From NCBI RefSeq assembly GCF_025685655.1, contig NZ_JAGSYG010000001.1, forward strand, positions 682,001-746,000: a stretch of DNA of 64,000 nucleotides. The letters run 5' to 3'. This DNA is from Acidicapsa ligni (GTDB lineage: Bacteria; Acidobacteriota; Terriglobia; Terriglobales; Acidobacteriaceae). The translations under genes and the position numbers were made by a program. Shown here piece after piece: positions 43,963 through 53,788 of this stretch (positions within the stretch are counted from its first letter, which is position 1; every line of letters begins with the position of its first letter). The notes under the pieces were generated by a model. The model did no database searches, was not told the DNA's origin, and saw only the letters and a list, made by a program, of their open reading frames with translations.

Positions 43963-45508
43963 CAGCAATGACTCGCGCCATAAAAAGATGAATATCCTTC
44001 GCCGCCTCTCCGACGAACGAGGGCAGACTCTGGTCGTTGGCGCTCTATGTATGACTGTGATCCTCTGCTCTATCGGCTTTGCCATCGACATCGGGCATGT
44101 CCGCTATGTAAAGCGCACCCTGCAAACTGCCGCCGATGCAGCAGCAATAGCTGCCGCCGCAGAGATTCGTGTCTGTGGCACCACTCCAGACTGCGGAGCG
44201 ATGACGACAGCCGCAGAAAAGGCTCTGGGCGAGAACAACTACACAGTGACTACGGTCGCTCTCAACAACTGCTCACCTGCCCCCGGTTCCGCTCTTACAT
44301 TAACCATCAACAGTCCCGCCTGTTCCGTTTCGACCGATCCCAACAAAGGGCTTAAAAACTACGCGGAAGCGATCGTCTCCGATCCTGTGCCGACGTATTT
44401 CGCGAAGATATTCGGCGTGAGTACCATTCCTGTAACAGCGCGCGCCGAGGCAGGTCGCGGACTCGGTGGCCCCTGCATCTACGCATTGGATCCAACTGCA
44501 CCTGGGGCGATTACTCTCGCCGTTGGTCTGGGCTTTCGCTCTAACTGCGGCATCGTAGATGAATCCAACAGCAATGCGGCAGCCACATGCCTTCTGACGC
44601 TAGGCACAGTATCGATACCTCAGTTTTACGTAGTCGGTCATACAGGCTCTGGGCTCCTGGATGGGTTGCTGTGCGGTGTAGCGCCGCCCGCGAGAGTAGG
44701 TATGCCCGTACCTAGTCCAGCCGATCCATTGGCATATTTACCCTCACCCACCCCGCCAACTCCAGGCCAGGGCTGCGGAAGTGGCGCTCCAAACTTTCTC
44801 GGTGGTGGTGGTACCTGGAACGGTTCATCGAGCCCCATTACGATCCTCATCGGCGGTCTCGGTACATCGCCATTTGTCTTTAATCCTGGAATATATTGCG
44901 GTGCAATTACAGAGGCCCTTGGTCTTGGAGCGACACTTCATTTTTATCCGGGGACGTATGAAGGTGGAATCAACATCGTCGCTGGAGTCGGCACAACCGT
45001 GATATTTGAGCCGGGTACTTACATCCTCGAACAGGGGCCAGGTCCCTTGGGAGCATCCGGCGGTCTGAATATTACGATCTCTGCATTGTCATCGATCACA
45101 GGAAATGGCGTTACTTTTTATAACGCAGGCAATGTAACCAATCCCGGTAACTCAATCGGAAGCATCAGTATCACCGCGCCTGCGACTTTGGGGTTATCCA
45201 GCTTTAATCTATCGGCGCCTGCCAGCGGAGAATATGGTGGAATACTTTTCTTTCAGGGGCATGGTGTTAACGCCACAGGTACAGTGGTAGCCAGCCTGTT
45301 ACAAGGCAGCAGCATGAACGGGGCCTTTTACCTGCCCAATGCGCAATTTACGTATGCTGTAGGCGCGATTGCGAATAACTACAACATTATTGTGGCAGAC
45401 ACAATAAACTTCGGCGTAGCCCAGGTACTAACAACCGTCGGCAATAACTATGCCACACTCCAAAGTGGATCGCCTTTAAATGGGAACGACGTAACCCTTG
45501 TTCAATGA
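43955..45508 (+). CDS. TadG-like pilus-associated protein with a large Gly-rich C-terminal domain
   Basis: 517-residue protein. A basic N-terminus and one membrane helix (QTLVVGALCMTVILCSIGFAIDIGHVRY) match the Tad/TadG N-terminal helix, followed by LQTAADAAAIAAAAE. The rest is exported, Gly/Pro/Ser-rich and strand-repetitive (PGTYEGGINI, PGTYILEQGPG, GNGVTFYNAG), suggesting a beta-helix-like domain. The ATG at 43955 overlaps the DUF192 stop; ATG 43988 is an alternative but lacks a ribosome site. It lacks the Glu+5 of pseudopilins. Likely a surface or tip component; inferred. Confidence 0.82.
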   Translation: MINSNDSRHKKMNILRRLSDERGQTLVVGALCMTVILCSIGFAIDIGHVRYVKRTLQTAADAAAIAAAAEIRVCGTTPDCGAMTTAAEKALGENNYTVTTVALNNCSPAPGSALTLTINSPACSVSTDPNKGLKNYAEAIVSDPVPTYFAKIFGVSTIPVTARAEAGRGLGGPCIYALDPTAPGAITLAVGLGFRSNCGIVDESNSNAAATCLLTLGTVSIPQFYVVGHTGSGLLDGLLCGVAPPARVGMPVPSPADPLAYLPSPTPPTPGQGCGSGAPNFLGGGGTWNGSSSPITILIGGLGTSPFVFNPGIYCGAITEALGLGATLHFYPGTYEGGINIVAGVGTTVIFEPGTYILEQGPGPLGASGGLNITISALSSITGNGVTFYNAGNVTNPGNSIGSISITAPATLGLSSFNLSAPASGEYGGILFFQGHGVNATGTVVASLLQGSSMNGAFYLPNAQFTYAVGAIANNYNIIVADTINFGVAQVLTTVGNNYATLQSGSPLNGNDVTLVQ

Positions 45509-45535
45509 AAGGTGTAATCGTTGAGGAGTTATCCA

Positions 45536-46009
45536 ATGAGTTATATGTGTGGCTCGCTCTCAAAGCTACTCCGCAGGCGAGATGGCTCAAGCCTCATTGA
45601 AACAGCATTTCTAATGCCGATGTTACTTCTGATTCTTGCAGGGGCGGTGGACTTTGGCCGAGCCTATTATCTGTCCAACGAGATATCCTCAGCCGCTCAT
45701 GCTGGCGCCGTTTACGGAACAGTCTATCTCCCCGATGACGCAGGAGTGCAAACCGCCGCACAACTCGACGCACCCGATATCGCTGGATTAACAGTGACAG
45801 CCACGCATGGATGCGAGTGCTTCGACGGAAGCTCCGTTATAGTGAACTGCGCCACCCCGCCCTCGGTTTCGACCTGTAGCGGCAATAACTATGTCAACTA
45901 TGTGCAGGTAACAACATCGACAACCTACACGCCACTTTTCCCCTATCCCGGAATACCCAGCTCCTTTACTCTCCAGGGGAACGCATATCTACGATCAGGA
46001 GGCGATTAG
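45536..46009 (+). CDS. tadE: TadE-family pseudopilin
   Basis: 157-residue minor pilin. The leader RRRDG17 is followed by S18-SLIE22, giving a prepilin-peptidase site with Glu at +5 exactly as in Flp, then a hydrophobic helix (FLMPMLLLILAGAVDFGRAYYL) and an exported Thr/Ser-rich domain with four Cys. GAGGAGT lies seven bases before ATG 45536; the frame's TTG at 45521 overlaps that site. Probably part of the pilus base or tip. Confidence 0.88.
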   Translation: MSYMCGSLSKLLRRRDGSSLIETAFLMPMLLLILAGAVDFGRAYYLSNEISSAAHAGAVYGTVYLPDDAGVQTAAQLDAPDIAGLTVTATHGCECFDGSSVIVNCATPPSVSTCSGNNYVNYVQVTTSTTYTPLFPYPGIPSSFTLQGNAYLRSGGD

Positions 46010-46596
46010 TGAAATATCCAGCCTCAAGTATTCAACAGAAATCCACATGGGATCACAAATCCCACGCCCGATCCATCCGAAAAGATGAAAGAGGCAGCAG
46101 TCTTCTCGAATTCACCCTTACCATCAGCATCGTACTCGTGACTGTCTTCAGCATCATGGGCTTTTCTCTTCTGCTTTACGCCGATCATTTTGTGGCCAGC
46201 GCTGCAAACGATGCCGTTCGATACGCCATCGTGCGCGGCTCCACCTGGGACGCAGCGAGCATCGCCACCGGAGGAAAAGCAGTCCCATGCGCGACTCCCA
46301 CCACGGCGAGTTGCACCGCTACAGTCGCCAACATACAGAGTTTCGTAGTCAGCATTATTCCTCCAGGTATCACTGCGGGCAATGTAATTGCGACGCCTGC
46401 CTGGACTGGAGCGAGTCCCACGGGAGCAGCCTGCGACACGTTTAACTCCGGCAGCAGCACAGATGGCAGCAACAATCCAGGCTGCACCGTAACGGTGACA
46501 GTGAATTATTCCTTTAGTTCTATTTTCGTGTTTCTCCCGCTCATACCGAAAACATTTAGCCTGTCCTACAAAGCCTCAGCCGCCATCGTGATGTAA
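46009..46596 (+). CDS. Second TadE/TadF-like pseudopilin
   Basis: 195-residue minor pilin. A longer basic leader ends in KDERG29, cleaved before S30-SLLE34 (Glu at +5), then a hydrophobic helix (FTLTISIVLVTVFSIMGFSLLLY) and an exported domain with four Cys. The start is GTG at 46009, sharing one base with the preceding TAG, with AGGAGG six bases upstream, so translation is coupled. Last gene of the Tad operon; no TadD-like TPR protein or RcpB is found. Confidence 0.86.
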   Translation: MKYPASSIQQKSTWDHKSHARSIRKDERGSSLLEFTLTISIVLVTVFSIMGFSLLLYADHFVASAANDAVRYAIVRGSTWDAASIATGGKAVPCATPTTASCTATVANIQSFVVSIIPPGITAGNVIATPAWTGASPTGAACDTFNSGSSTDGSNNPGCTVTVTVNYSFSSIFVFLPLIPKTFSLSYKASAAIVM

Positions 46597-46741
46597 ACCA
46601 GTCTTACTGGATAAATCACGATGACGCATATAAGTGCATCCATAATATCTCCTGAATAGTTACGATAAAACCGCATATCTAATCATCTAAACTAGAAGCT
46701 GGAGACACATAATCTATAAGTGTTTTCAGGAGAGAATCACA

Positions 46742-49057
46742 ATGGATCGGAGAGATTTTCTCAAGACAGGAAGCCTCTGTCTCGCTGGCACAGCACTTCC
46801 CCATGTAGCAATCGCAGACACGTCCCATTCAAGCCGTTTCGCATCGTCGGGACGAGTCATACTTCCTATCAATCATGATTGGCTCTTTACCAATTCCGTT
46901 CCTCCCCATGGTGAGCTGGAAGGCTATTCCGAGTCAGGAATGGAGCATGTCACTCTCCCTCACTCCAACGTAAAATTTTCATGGCATAACTTCGACGAGA
47001 AGAGCTTTCAGACCGTCTCACTCTATCGGCATCACTTCCGCCTTCCTGAATCTGCGCGCGAATCCCGCGTCTTTCTTGATTTTGAAGGAGCCATGGCATC
47101 TTCACGCGTATGGCTGAACGGCGTAGCGATTGGCGAATACCAAGGTGGCTATACACCGTTCTCCTTTGAGATAACGCAGGCAGTACGCAGAGATGCAGAC
47201 AACGTCATAGCTCTCGAACTCGACAGCCGTGAAACGCCGGAGATTCCGCCCTTTGGCTATGAAATCGACTACCTCACCTTCGGGGGCATCTATCGCGAAG
47301 TCTCGCTGCGTATAGTAGGTACGACCTACATCGATAACATCTTCGCTCGTCCTGCCGATGTTCTCTCCTCTCACCCATATCTCGATGTCGATGTATTTCT
47401 CGATTCTGCAGCGCAGCAATCGCATAAGTTGGCAGTTGAAATAACGTTGCTCGAAGGCGAGCGTACGATCCGCACTCTTGTCCAGGATCTACAGACTGAG
47501 CGAGGAAAATCAAAACATACAGTCAAGCTGGACAACTTGACCGGCATTCATTTGTGGACACTGGAGCAACCGCAACTCTACGAAGTACGTGTTCGCCTGT
47601 TGCAAGGCTCTGCCCTGATCGATCAGGATTCGCAGAGAGTAGGCTTTCGCACCGCGACCTTCACCGATCATGGATTTGAACTCAATGGAAAACCACTGAA
47701 GTTACGCGGCTTGAATCGTCATCAGGCTTTTCCGTATGTGGGTAACGCAATGCCGAGACGTGTGCAGCGCCGCGATGCACAGATCCTCAAACACGAACTC
47801 AAATGCAATATCGTTCGCACCTCGCATTACCCGCCATCGCGTCATTTTATGGATGCCTGTGATGAGTTAGGTTTGCTGGTTCTGGAAGAGATTCCCGGCT
47901 GGCAACATGTAGGAGAGAATGCGTGGCAGGACTTAGCCGTAGACAATGTCCGCCGCATGATCGAGCGTGATTGGAACAGGCCATCCGTGATTCTGTGGAG
48001 CATCCGCATCAACGAGTCACGCGACTTCCACGATTTCTACGTTCGCACAAATGCATTGGCAAGAAGTCTCGATCCAACGCGACAAACGTGCGGAGTACGC
48101 TATTTTCAGGAGTCTGAATTTCTCGAAGATGTGTTCTGCATGAACGACTTTAGCTTTCCACTCAAAGCTCCCAATCACTCGCGCTATCTGAATACAGAGT
48201 TCGTGGGCGCGGAATGGTCCGTTCGTTCGTGGGACAACAACGATGTGCATAAGGAACATATCGTCCGCTACGCAAAGATCTACGACCAGTTACAAACAGA
48301 CGCGCGCTACTCTGGCGGACTAGGCTGGTGTGCCTTTGATTATCCGACTCACAGGGACTTCGGTTCAGGCGATCACATCTGCTATCACGGAGTTATGGAT
48401 ATCTTCCGCGTGCCTAAGCCTGCGGCCGGTTTCTATAAGTCGCAATGCTCTCCTGCAGAAGAAGTTGTACTTGAGGCAGGCTTTCATTGGGCAATGAACG
48501 ATGGTGCCGCAGGCTTCCCCGCGTCTCCGATAAACTCCAACTGCGATACGATCAAGTGCTCCATCGGACAAGATGGAAAGTGGCACGAGATCATCCAACT
48601 GCAGCCGGATCGAAAGCAGTTCCCGCATCTTGCGTATCCACCTTTCTTTCTCACGCTGCCCAATGGAAATGATGACTGGGGCGACCTGCGTCTCGATGGT
48701 TACATCCAGGGCGAGCTGAAAATAAGCAGGAGTTATTCGGGCAAGGGCATTGATCAGGATTTTCACGTGCAAGCCGATGATCTGGAGTTAGTCGCCGATG
48801 GTTCAGACGCGACGCGCGTTGTATTGCGCGCAACGGACGAATACGGAAATGTGCGAACCCTGTCGAATGCTCCAGTAACTCTGGAGATCGAAGGCCCGGC
48901 ACATCTCATCGGTCCTTCACTACTAAGTCTTGTCGGCGGCGTGGCCGCGGTATGGATCCAAGTCAACGACAAGCCAGGCAACGTGAAACTAACTGCAAGG
49001 CACGCAGAACTGGGCACGCGAAGCATCGAGCTTACGGTGCAACCAGCCAGGATTTAA
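46742..49057 (+). CDS. Tat-exported family 2 glycoside hydrolase (beta-galactosidase/glucuronidase-like)
   Basis: GH2 enzyme of 771 residues. MDRRDFLKTG is a full Tat motif. A sugar-binding jelly roll (about 40-195) contains SRVWLNGVAIGEYQGGYTPF, then an Ig-like domain (200-305) and a TIM barrel from 310 with LRGLNRHQAFPYVGNAMP and RTSHYPPSRHFMDACDELGLLVLEE. The acid/base is Glu425 in RINES and the probable nucleophile Glu486 in NTEFVGAEW. A C-terminal Ig/invasin-like domain (about 675-771) closes the protein. AGGAGAG precedes the ATG. Its 3' end faces the TonB receptor of the GH89 locus. Exact sugar specificity is not readable. Confidence 0.88.
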   Translation: MDRRDFLKTGSLCLAGTALPHVAIADTSHSSRFASSGRVILPINHDWLFTNSVPPHGELEGYSESGMEHVTLPHSNVKFSWHNFDEKSFQTVSLYRHHFRLPESARESRVFLDFEGAMASSRVWLNGVAIGEYQGGYTPFSFEITQAVRRDADNVIALELDSRETPEIPPFGYEIDYLTFGGIYREVSLRIVGTTYIDNIFARPADVLSSHPYLDVDVFLDSAAQQSHKLAVEITLLEGERTIRTLVQDLQTERGKSKHTVKLDNLTGIHLWTLEQPQLYEVRVRLLQGSALIDQDSQRVGFRTATFTDHGFELNGKPLKLRGLNRHQAFPYVGNAMPRRVQRRDAQILKHELKCNIVRTSHYPPSRHFMDACDELGLLVLEEIPGWQHVGENAWQDLAVDNVRRMIERDWNRPSVILWSIRINESRDFHDFYVRTNALARSLDPTRQTCGVRYFQESEFLEDVFCMNDFSFPLKAPNHSRYLNTEFVGAEWSVRSWDNNDVHKEHIVRYAKIYDQLQTDARYSGGLGWCAFDYPTHRDFGSGDHICYHGVMDIFRVPKPAAGFYKSQCSPAEEVVLEAGFHWAMNDGAAGFPASPINSNCDTIKCSIGQDGKWHEIIQLQPDRKQFPHLAYPPFFLTLPNGNDDWGDLRLDGYIQGELKISRSYSGKGIDQDFHVQADDLELVADGSDATRVVLRATDEYGNVRTLSNAPVTLEIEGPAHLIGPSLLSLVGGVAAVWIQVNDKPGNVKLTARHAELGTRSIELTVQPARI

Positions 49058-49148
49058 TATGCGGAGTGATGTTGCTCTTGAATATAAAGTCCAGCGATAT
49101 ATTGCAATAGATGAATTAAGAACGATATATAGGAATGCATATCTTATC

Positions 49149-49182
49149 CTCCGATTGGCAGGAGCAATCCCGCCAATCGGAG
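49149..49182. terminator. Hairpin between GH2 and the TonB receptor
   Basis: CTCCGATTGGC (49149-49159) pairs perfectly with GCCAATCGGAG (49172-49182) over 12 bases, midway between two convergent stop codons. No T tract follows on either strand, so it is terminator-like rather than a classical intrinsic terminator. Confidence 0.5.
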
Positions 49183-49196
49183 AGTAAGAGTGATCG

Positions 49197-52100
49197 TTAG
49201 AAGGTGAACTTGAGAGCACCCTGCATAACACGTGGAGGAATGTTACCAATACCGGTAATCTGGCCGTAGTTAGAGGATCCAGGGCTCGAACCAGGCTGTC
49301 CGAAGCTGGGATGATTCAGCGCGTTAAATGCTTCCCAACGGAACTGCACCTTGTAACCCTCGCCAAAGTTCCAGTTCTTCAGTACCGCCAGATCCGCTGT
49401 CTGGATCGGAGCTTCCTGGAGCAGATACTTCTTGGAGTTACCCGGAGTCCCGAGAGCGTTGTTAGTAAAGGCCGCTGTGTTGAAGTATTGGTTGATCCAG
49501 TGGCTCTTGCCGCCCCTGCGAACGCCAAAGGTCTGCCCCGGAACAAGGTCAGCTCTATCCTGTCCTACATCGAAGCTGGAGTTATTGTTTCCCTCGCCGC
49601 CGCTTATGGTGAAGGGTGGACCAGACATAGCCGTATACAATCCGGAAACTTCCCAGCCACCGACCGTATTCCGCATCAGAGAAGATGAGGTCTTGAACTG
49701 CGGCAGTTCATAGACAAAGTTAGAGACCGAGACGGTTGGATAGTTCAGGCTCGATGGGCCGTGGTCGTGATCGATGTTATATGGATCGCTCACGCTCGAC
49801 TCGAAGGATGGATCGCCGGATCCGCCGACATCTGTGGCGCGTGACCAGGTGAAGTTGGAATGAAACTGCAGGTGCTGCGAAAGGTGCTTATCGATGCTCA
49901 CCTGTAGTGCATGATAGGTTCCGGTTCCGCCATCCTGTACCTGAATAATGGAGCCGAAATTGGTGTAGGTAGAACGGGTGCCGTTGTTAGGATCGTTCAC
50001 CTTGAAGAAGTGACCGGGGTTCTGCTCAACGGTTGTGGCAATGTGATAAGAGAAGCTACCCACGTAGCCGATATGCAGTGCAAAGTTCTTACCTAACTGT
50101 TGATCGACCGAGAGGTTCCAGCTTTCCGTCAGACCAATCTTGTAGTTTGGTGCAAAGACCGCACCAAGCGAAGCAGGCAGGAATGTCGCAAACGAAACGC
50201 TGCTCGCAGGCAATTGCGACGGTGAGGCAAAGGGCGGGAAAGGACTTTTGCCGCCGGTTGACGCAAAGCCATTCCATGGGTTGTCAAAAGAGAGCGGAAC
50301 CGTACCAGTGCCGTTCAGGTTGTAACTGGGAGCAAAGGGCGCTGCGTCCCAAACGTGGTTATAAAAGGCATCTTCAAGCGGAGTGGTAAACATGCCAAAG
50401 CCCGAACGAACAACAGTCGCGGGATGAGCCTGCCAGACAATCCCAATGCGGGGCTCGAAGTAACCGTATGTGGTCGGCATCAATCCATCCGTAACACCCT
50501 TATCGCCAGGGAATACCAATCCCAGCGGTGCATTCGGATAGCGCGTGCTCTGCTGGCCCGGTATAAAGGCCGCGCCGCGGCCATTCTTTACTGCGAGGGG
50601 AAAGTTAGGATCCCAGCGCAGGCCTGCAGTCAGGGTTACGTTTGGCAGCGGCTTGAACTGGTCTTGCGCATAAAAGCCCGTCATCCATCCAGACTCGCTG
50701 CCGCTTTCACCCGCGCCCTGGCCGAAGCTTGATGTATAACCCAGCAAAAAGTCAGACAGCGGAAATCCAGTGTACTGTCCGTTGAAAGTTACCGCTGGAT
50801 TCTGGCTGCCACCGTATAACTCATAACCATAACGATGCATGATATCGGCGCCCGCAGTGATCGTGTGCTTGCCTATCACTTTGGTCACAGTGTCGGTGAA
50901 CCACCAATAGCGGCGGCGCGTATCATTCGGACTACCGTTGAAGGCATTGAAGCCCAGACCGCCTCCATAGAGCGAGTTACCGCCAAATGCGGTGAGGCCA
51001 GAGATAAAGCAGGAGTTAGCAGGATCAGTTACGTTGATAAATTCCGAGAGACAGATAGGATTGCCGCTCGCGTCCTTCTCAACCGTGCCCGTGGTAAAGT
51101 TCAGCTCTGCCCATGAGAGCGTAGCACTATTAAGCAACGTAGGCGATACCGTCCAGGTATGACCTACTACCAGGTTGAGATAAGTACCGTTCTGTCCATT
51201 GACGCCCGCGAGGATGTTCCCCGGCGTTGTAGCGCCTGGCTGGTTGTAGTTATACAAAAAGCTACGCAGAAAGAGGCGCTGATTGGGATTGATGTCATAA
51301 TCCAGGCGCGAGGTATTTTCGTCATAGGTGAGTTTTTGCGCAGGACTTAGAAAGTTGGTAAGACCGCTTGCCGCAACTTGACCTACCGGAAGCGACTTCG
51401 CGAGGGCGACAGCTCCCGGGCTGAACAGGCTCGGATCAACCTGATTTGGCTTGCCGTTGACCGTGTGGAATACACCCACCAGCGGGCCGCTCAGATCGCA
51501 GGGAGTAGGCGGATTGGTCTGTGGATTGGGGCAAGTCGTAAGCGCGCTGAAGTCTCCATTGAGCATCGCCTGCGTCGGTGTATTGGTGGTGTTCGTACCC
51601 GCCGTATAACTTGACCGGGTTCCCTGGTAATTCGTGAAGAAGAATAACTTGTCATGCAGAATAGGGCCGCCGACGTAGCCGCCAAACTGGCTTCGCTTCA
51701 GTTGGTCCACATTGCCTGAGAACCAATTAGCCGCGTTCAGATCGTTGTTGCGGAGGAACTCAAAAAGACCGCCATGAAATTTGTTCGTGCCCGACTTGGT
51801 CTGAATACTAACGACTGCACTGGGAGCGAAACCGTAGCGAGCGTCGAAGTTATTCGAGATAACACGAAACTCTTCCGTCGCATCGGCATTCGGAAACGGC
51901 GCTGCCAGCAATGCAAAGGTGTCCATGTTTGCGACGCCATCGAGCAGGTACCATGTGCTGCCCTGTCTGCCGCCTCCGGCTGATGCGCCAGACTCGGTCG
52001 GAAAAGAGTTACTGCCCGGCAGAGTCGAGGCCTGGCTGAATAACTCATTCGTTACGCCTGCAGAAAGGTTAACCAGGCTTGAAGGATCACGCCCATTCAA

Positions 52101-52544
52101 CGGCAGATCCTTGATCTCATCTTCGCCGATAACCTGGCTTATATCTGCCGTGCTGGCATTGATAAGTTCCGCACCGGCTTCTACTGTCGCAGTTTCACTG
52201 GTATCGCCAATCTTGAGCGTGATGTCCAGGGTTGCGCTTTGTCCAATAGTAAGAGTGATTCCCGTCTGTACCACCGACGCAAAGCCCGTGGCTGAAGTGG
52301 CAACTTGATACGTTCCCGGCTGCAATGTCGGGATAGCATAAGTGCCGTGCTCATTTGTCACAACGTTGAAGACCTGGTTTGTACCTGAATTGGTAACAAC
52401 AACTTTGGCTTGTGCAATTGTGGCACCTGTGGGATCAACGACTGTGCCTTGCAGTCGTGCCCCTGTGACTTGAGCCTGAGTGATACCGCCAAAACATAGC
52501 GCGATAAGTGTAACTAGAAATAGCGTACGAATCATCTGGTTCAT
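49197..52544 (-). CDS. TonB-dependent receptor with carboxypeptidase-regulatory-like domain (Oar-like)
   Basis: 1115-residue outer-membrane transporter. A signal peptide (to ITQAQ, about 25) is followed by a carboxypeptidase-D regulatory-like fold (GTVVDPTGATIAQAKVVVTN to GQSATLDITLKIGD, about 32-115), a plug domain (EDEIKDLPLNGRDPSSLVNL) and a large beta-barrel ending in Phe (GALKFTF). AAGGAG precedes the ATG by about seven bases. It follows the NagX-like gene by 43 bases on the same strand, so it is the third gene of the GH89 operon and probably imports the glycan or its fragments. Ligand unknown. Confidence 0.9.
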   Translation of the reverse strand: MNQMIRTLFLVTLIALCFGGITQAQVTGARLQGTVVDPTGATIAQAKVVVTNSGTNQVFNVVTNEHGTYAIPTLQPGTYQVATSATGFASVVQTGITLTIGQSATLDITLKIGDTSETATVEAGAELINASTADISQVIGEDEIKDLPLNGRDPSSLVNLSAGVTNELFSQASTLPGSNSFPTESGASAGGGRQGSTWYLLDGVANMDTFALLAAPFPNADATEEFRVISNNFDARYGFAPSAVVSIQTKSGTNKFHGGLFEFLRNNDLNAANWFSGNVDQLKRSQFGGYVGGPILHDKLFFFTNYQGTRSSYTAGTNTTNTPTQAMLNGDFSALTTCPNPQTNPPTPCDLSGPLVGVFHTVNGKPNQVDPSLFSPGAVALAKSLPVGQVAASGLTNFLSPAQKLTYDENTSRLDYDINPNQRLFLRSFLYNYNQPGATTPGNILAGVNGQNGTYLNLVVGHTWTVSPTLLNSATLSWAELNFTTGTVEKDASGNPICLSEFINVTDPANSCFISGLTAFGGNSLYGGGLGFNAFNGSPNDTRRRYWWFTDTVTKVIGKHTITAGADIMHRYGYELYGGSQNPAVTFNGQYTGFPLSDFLLGYTSSFGQGAGESGSESGWMTGFYAQDQFKPLPNVTLTAGLRWDPNFPLAVKNGRGAAFIPGQQSTRYPNAPLGLVFPGDKGVTDGLMPTTYGYFEPRIGIVWQAHPATVVRSGFGMFTTPLEDAFYNHVWDAAPFAPSYNLNGTGTVPLSFDNPWNGFASTGGKSPFPPFASPSQLPASSVSFATFLPASLGAVFAPNYKIGLTESWNLSVDQQLGKNFALHIGYVGSFSYHIATTVEQNPGHFFKVNDPNNGTRSTYTNFGSIIQVQDGGTGTYHALQVSIDKHLSQHLQFHSNFTWSRATDVGGSGDPSFESSVSDPYNIDHDHGPSSLNYPTVSVSNFVYELPQFKTSSSLMRNTVGGWEVSGLYTAMSGPPFTISGGEGNNNSSFDVGQDRADLVPGQTFGVRRGGKSHWINQYFNTAAFTNNALGTPGNSKKYLLQEAPIQTADLAVLKNWNFGEGYKVQFRWEAFNALNHPSFGQPGSSPGSSNYGQITGIGNIPPRVMQGALKFTF

Positions 52545-52587
52545 GAGATGCTCCTTTCTGATTGTTAAAAGTTTGGCCTCGAAAAAG

Positions 52588-53739
52588 CTAAAGCTTGATT
52601 ACGATATGGCGTCGGTACAGCAGCCATGCTGGAATCCAGCAAACCGCTGTGAAGAGGATGGAGTAGATCAGCGACCCCAGTGCTGGCGTACCGATGCCCT
52701 GGAAGAAGCGTTGATATAAAAACTGTTGAATGGACTGTTGTGCGTTCAGGTGAAAGACCGCAACTGCCGAAGACAATAACTCCGATAACACATAAACCAC
52801 GATGGCGTTGGTCCCAAATATCAACCAGGGATTCATCCAGCGCCCTCGCCATTGCTTCATCTCAACCACGAAGTAACATGCTGCAAGGATCAAAATGCTC
52901 CAGCCTCCCGCGTAGAGCACGTAGGAACTGGTCCACAGTTTTTTATTGATGGGGAAGCTTTGTGACCACAACATGCCTGCAAGCAAAAGCAGGACACCAC
53001 TCGCCAGCATTCCATTCAGCTTGACTGCGGCACTCCTGCTACCGGTAAGCCATCGCCCCGCGATCATGCCGAGCAGCGTTGTAGCAAAAGATGGAATATC
53101 GCTAAGCAATCCTTCCGGATCGCGTGTGCCTTCAAACAGCCGATGCGGAAAGATTTGCCGGTCGAGATACGCGGTAAGATTGATATCGCGATCAAGAAGA
53201 GGAAAGTTACTTACCGGCATTCCATACCCTGGCACAGTTACCCAGCGCAGCAGAATCCAATACGCCACGACGCAGATAACGAACAGCGTGACATAGCGCG
53301 AAACCTTCGGCGTGATAAGTTGCAGCAGGCTCGCAAGCAGATAGCAAACGGCAAACCGTTGTAACACTCCATAGATACGCAAGGTACCGAGTTGAAAATA
53401 AGGGAAGCCGTTGACCACAAGTCCCAGCAGAAAAAGAAAAATCGTACGGCGCAGAATATGGCCCAGAAGAACCGTTCTTGGAGTCTTCCGCAATGCATGT
53501 GCACCAAGCGAGAGCACCAGCGAGATACCCATGATGAATAGGAAGGTTGGAAACACCAGGTCTGTTGGAGTGAATCCATTCCATGGCGAGTGATTCATCC
53601 AGCGATAGGCCAACTCGTTCTGCCCGTTGTTATTCACCATAATCATGAAAGCGATCGTAAGTCCGCGCATAACATCGATCGATGTAAGTCGAGACGATGG
53701 TTTCATCGTGGTTGAAGCTGCTTCGACTTGGCGTGGCAT
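52588..53739 (-). CDS. nagX: NagX/HGSNAT-like transmembrane acyltransferase (DUF5009)
   Basis: 383-residue inner-membrane protein with about ten hydrophobic segments. The N-terminal RLTSIDVMRGLTIAFMIMVNN and the following NHSPWNGFTPTDLVFPTFLFIMG block match bacterial NagX and human heparan-alpha-glucosaminide N-acetyltransferase (HGSNAT). His50 in NHSPWNG aligns with the His that HGSNAT acetylates. ATG 53739 has AAGGAG about seven bases upstream; the open frame to 53832 would overlap the preceding GH89 stop. It lies between GH89 and the TonB receptor in one operon. Likely acts on GlcNAc/glucosamine ends; direct activity is inferred. Confidence 0.85.
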   Translation of the reverse strand: MPRQVEAASTTMKPSSRLTSIDVMRGLTIAFMIMVNNNGQNELAYRWMNHSPWNGFTPTDLVFPTFLFIMGISLVLSLGAHALRKTPRTVLLGHILRRTIFLFLLGLVVNGFPYFQLGTLRIYGVLQRFAVCYLLASLLQLITPKVSRYVTLFVICVVAYWILLRWVTVPGYGMPVSNFPLLDRDINLTAYLDRQIFPHRLFEGTRDPEGLLSDIPSFATTLLGMIAGRWLTGSRSAAVKLNGMLASGVLLLLAGMLWSQSFPINKKLWTSSYVLYAGGWSILILAACYFVVEMKQWRGRWMNPWLIFGTNAIVVYVLSELLSSAVAVFHLNAQQSIQQFLYQRFFQGIGTPALGSLIYSILFTAVCWIPAWLLYRRHIVIKL

Positions 53740-53788
53740 AACTATCTCCTTCACTTCCCCTGGCTCACCGAACGTTGCGTTTTGCGAG

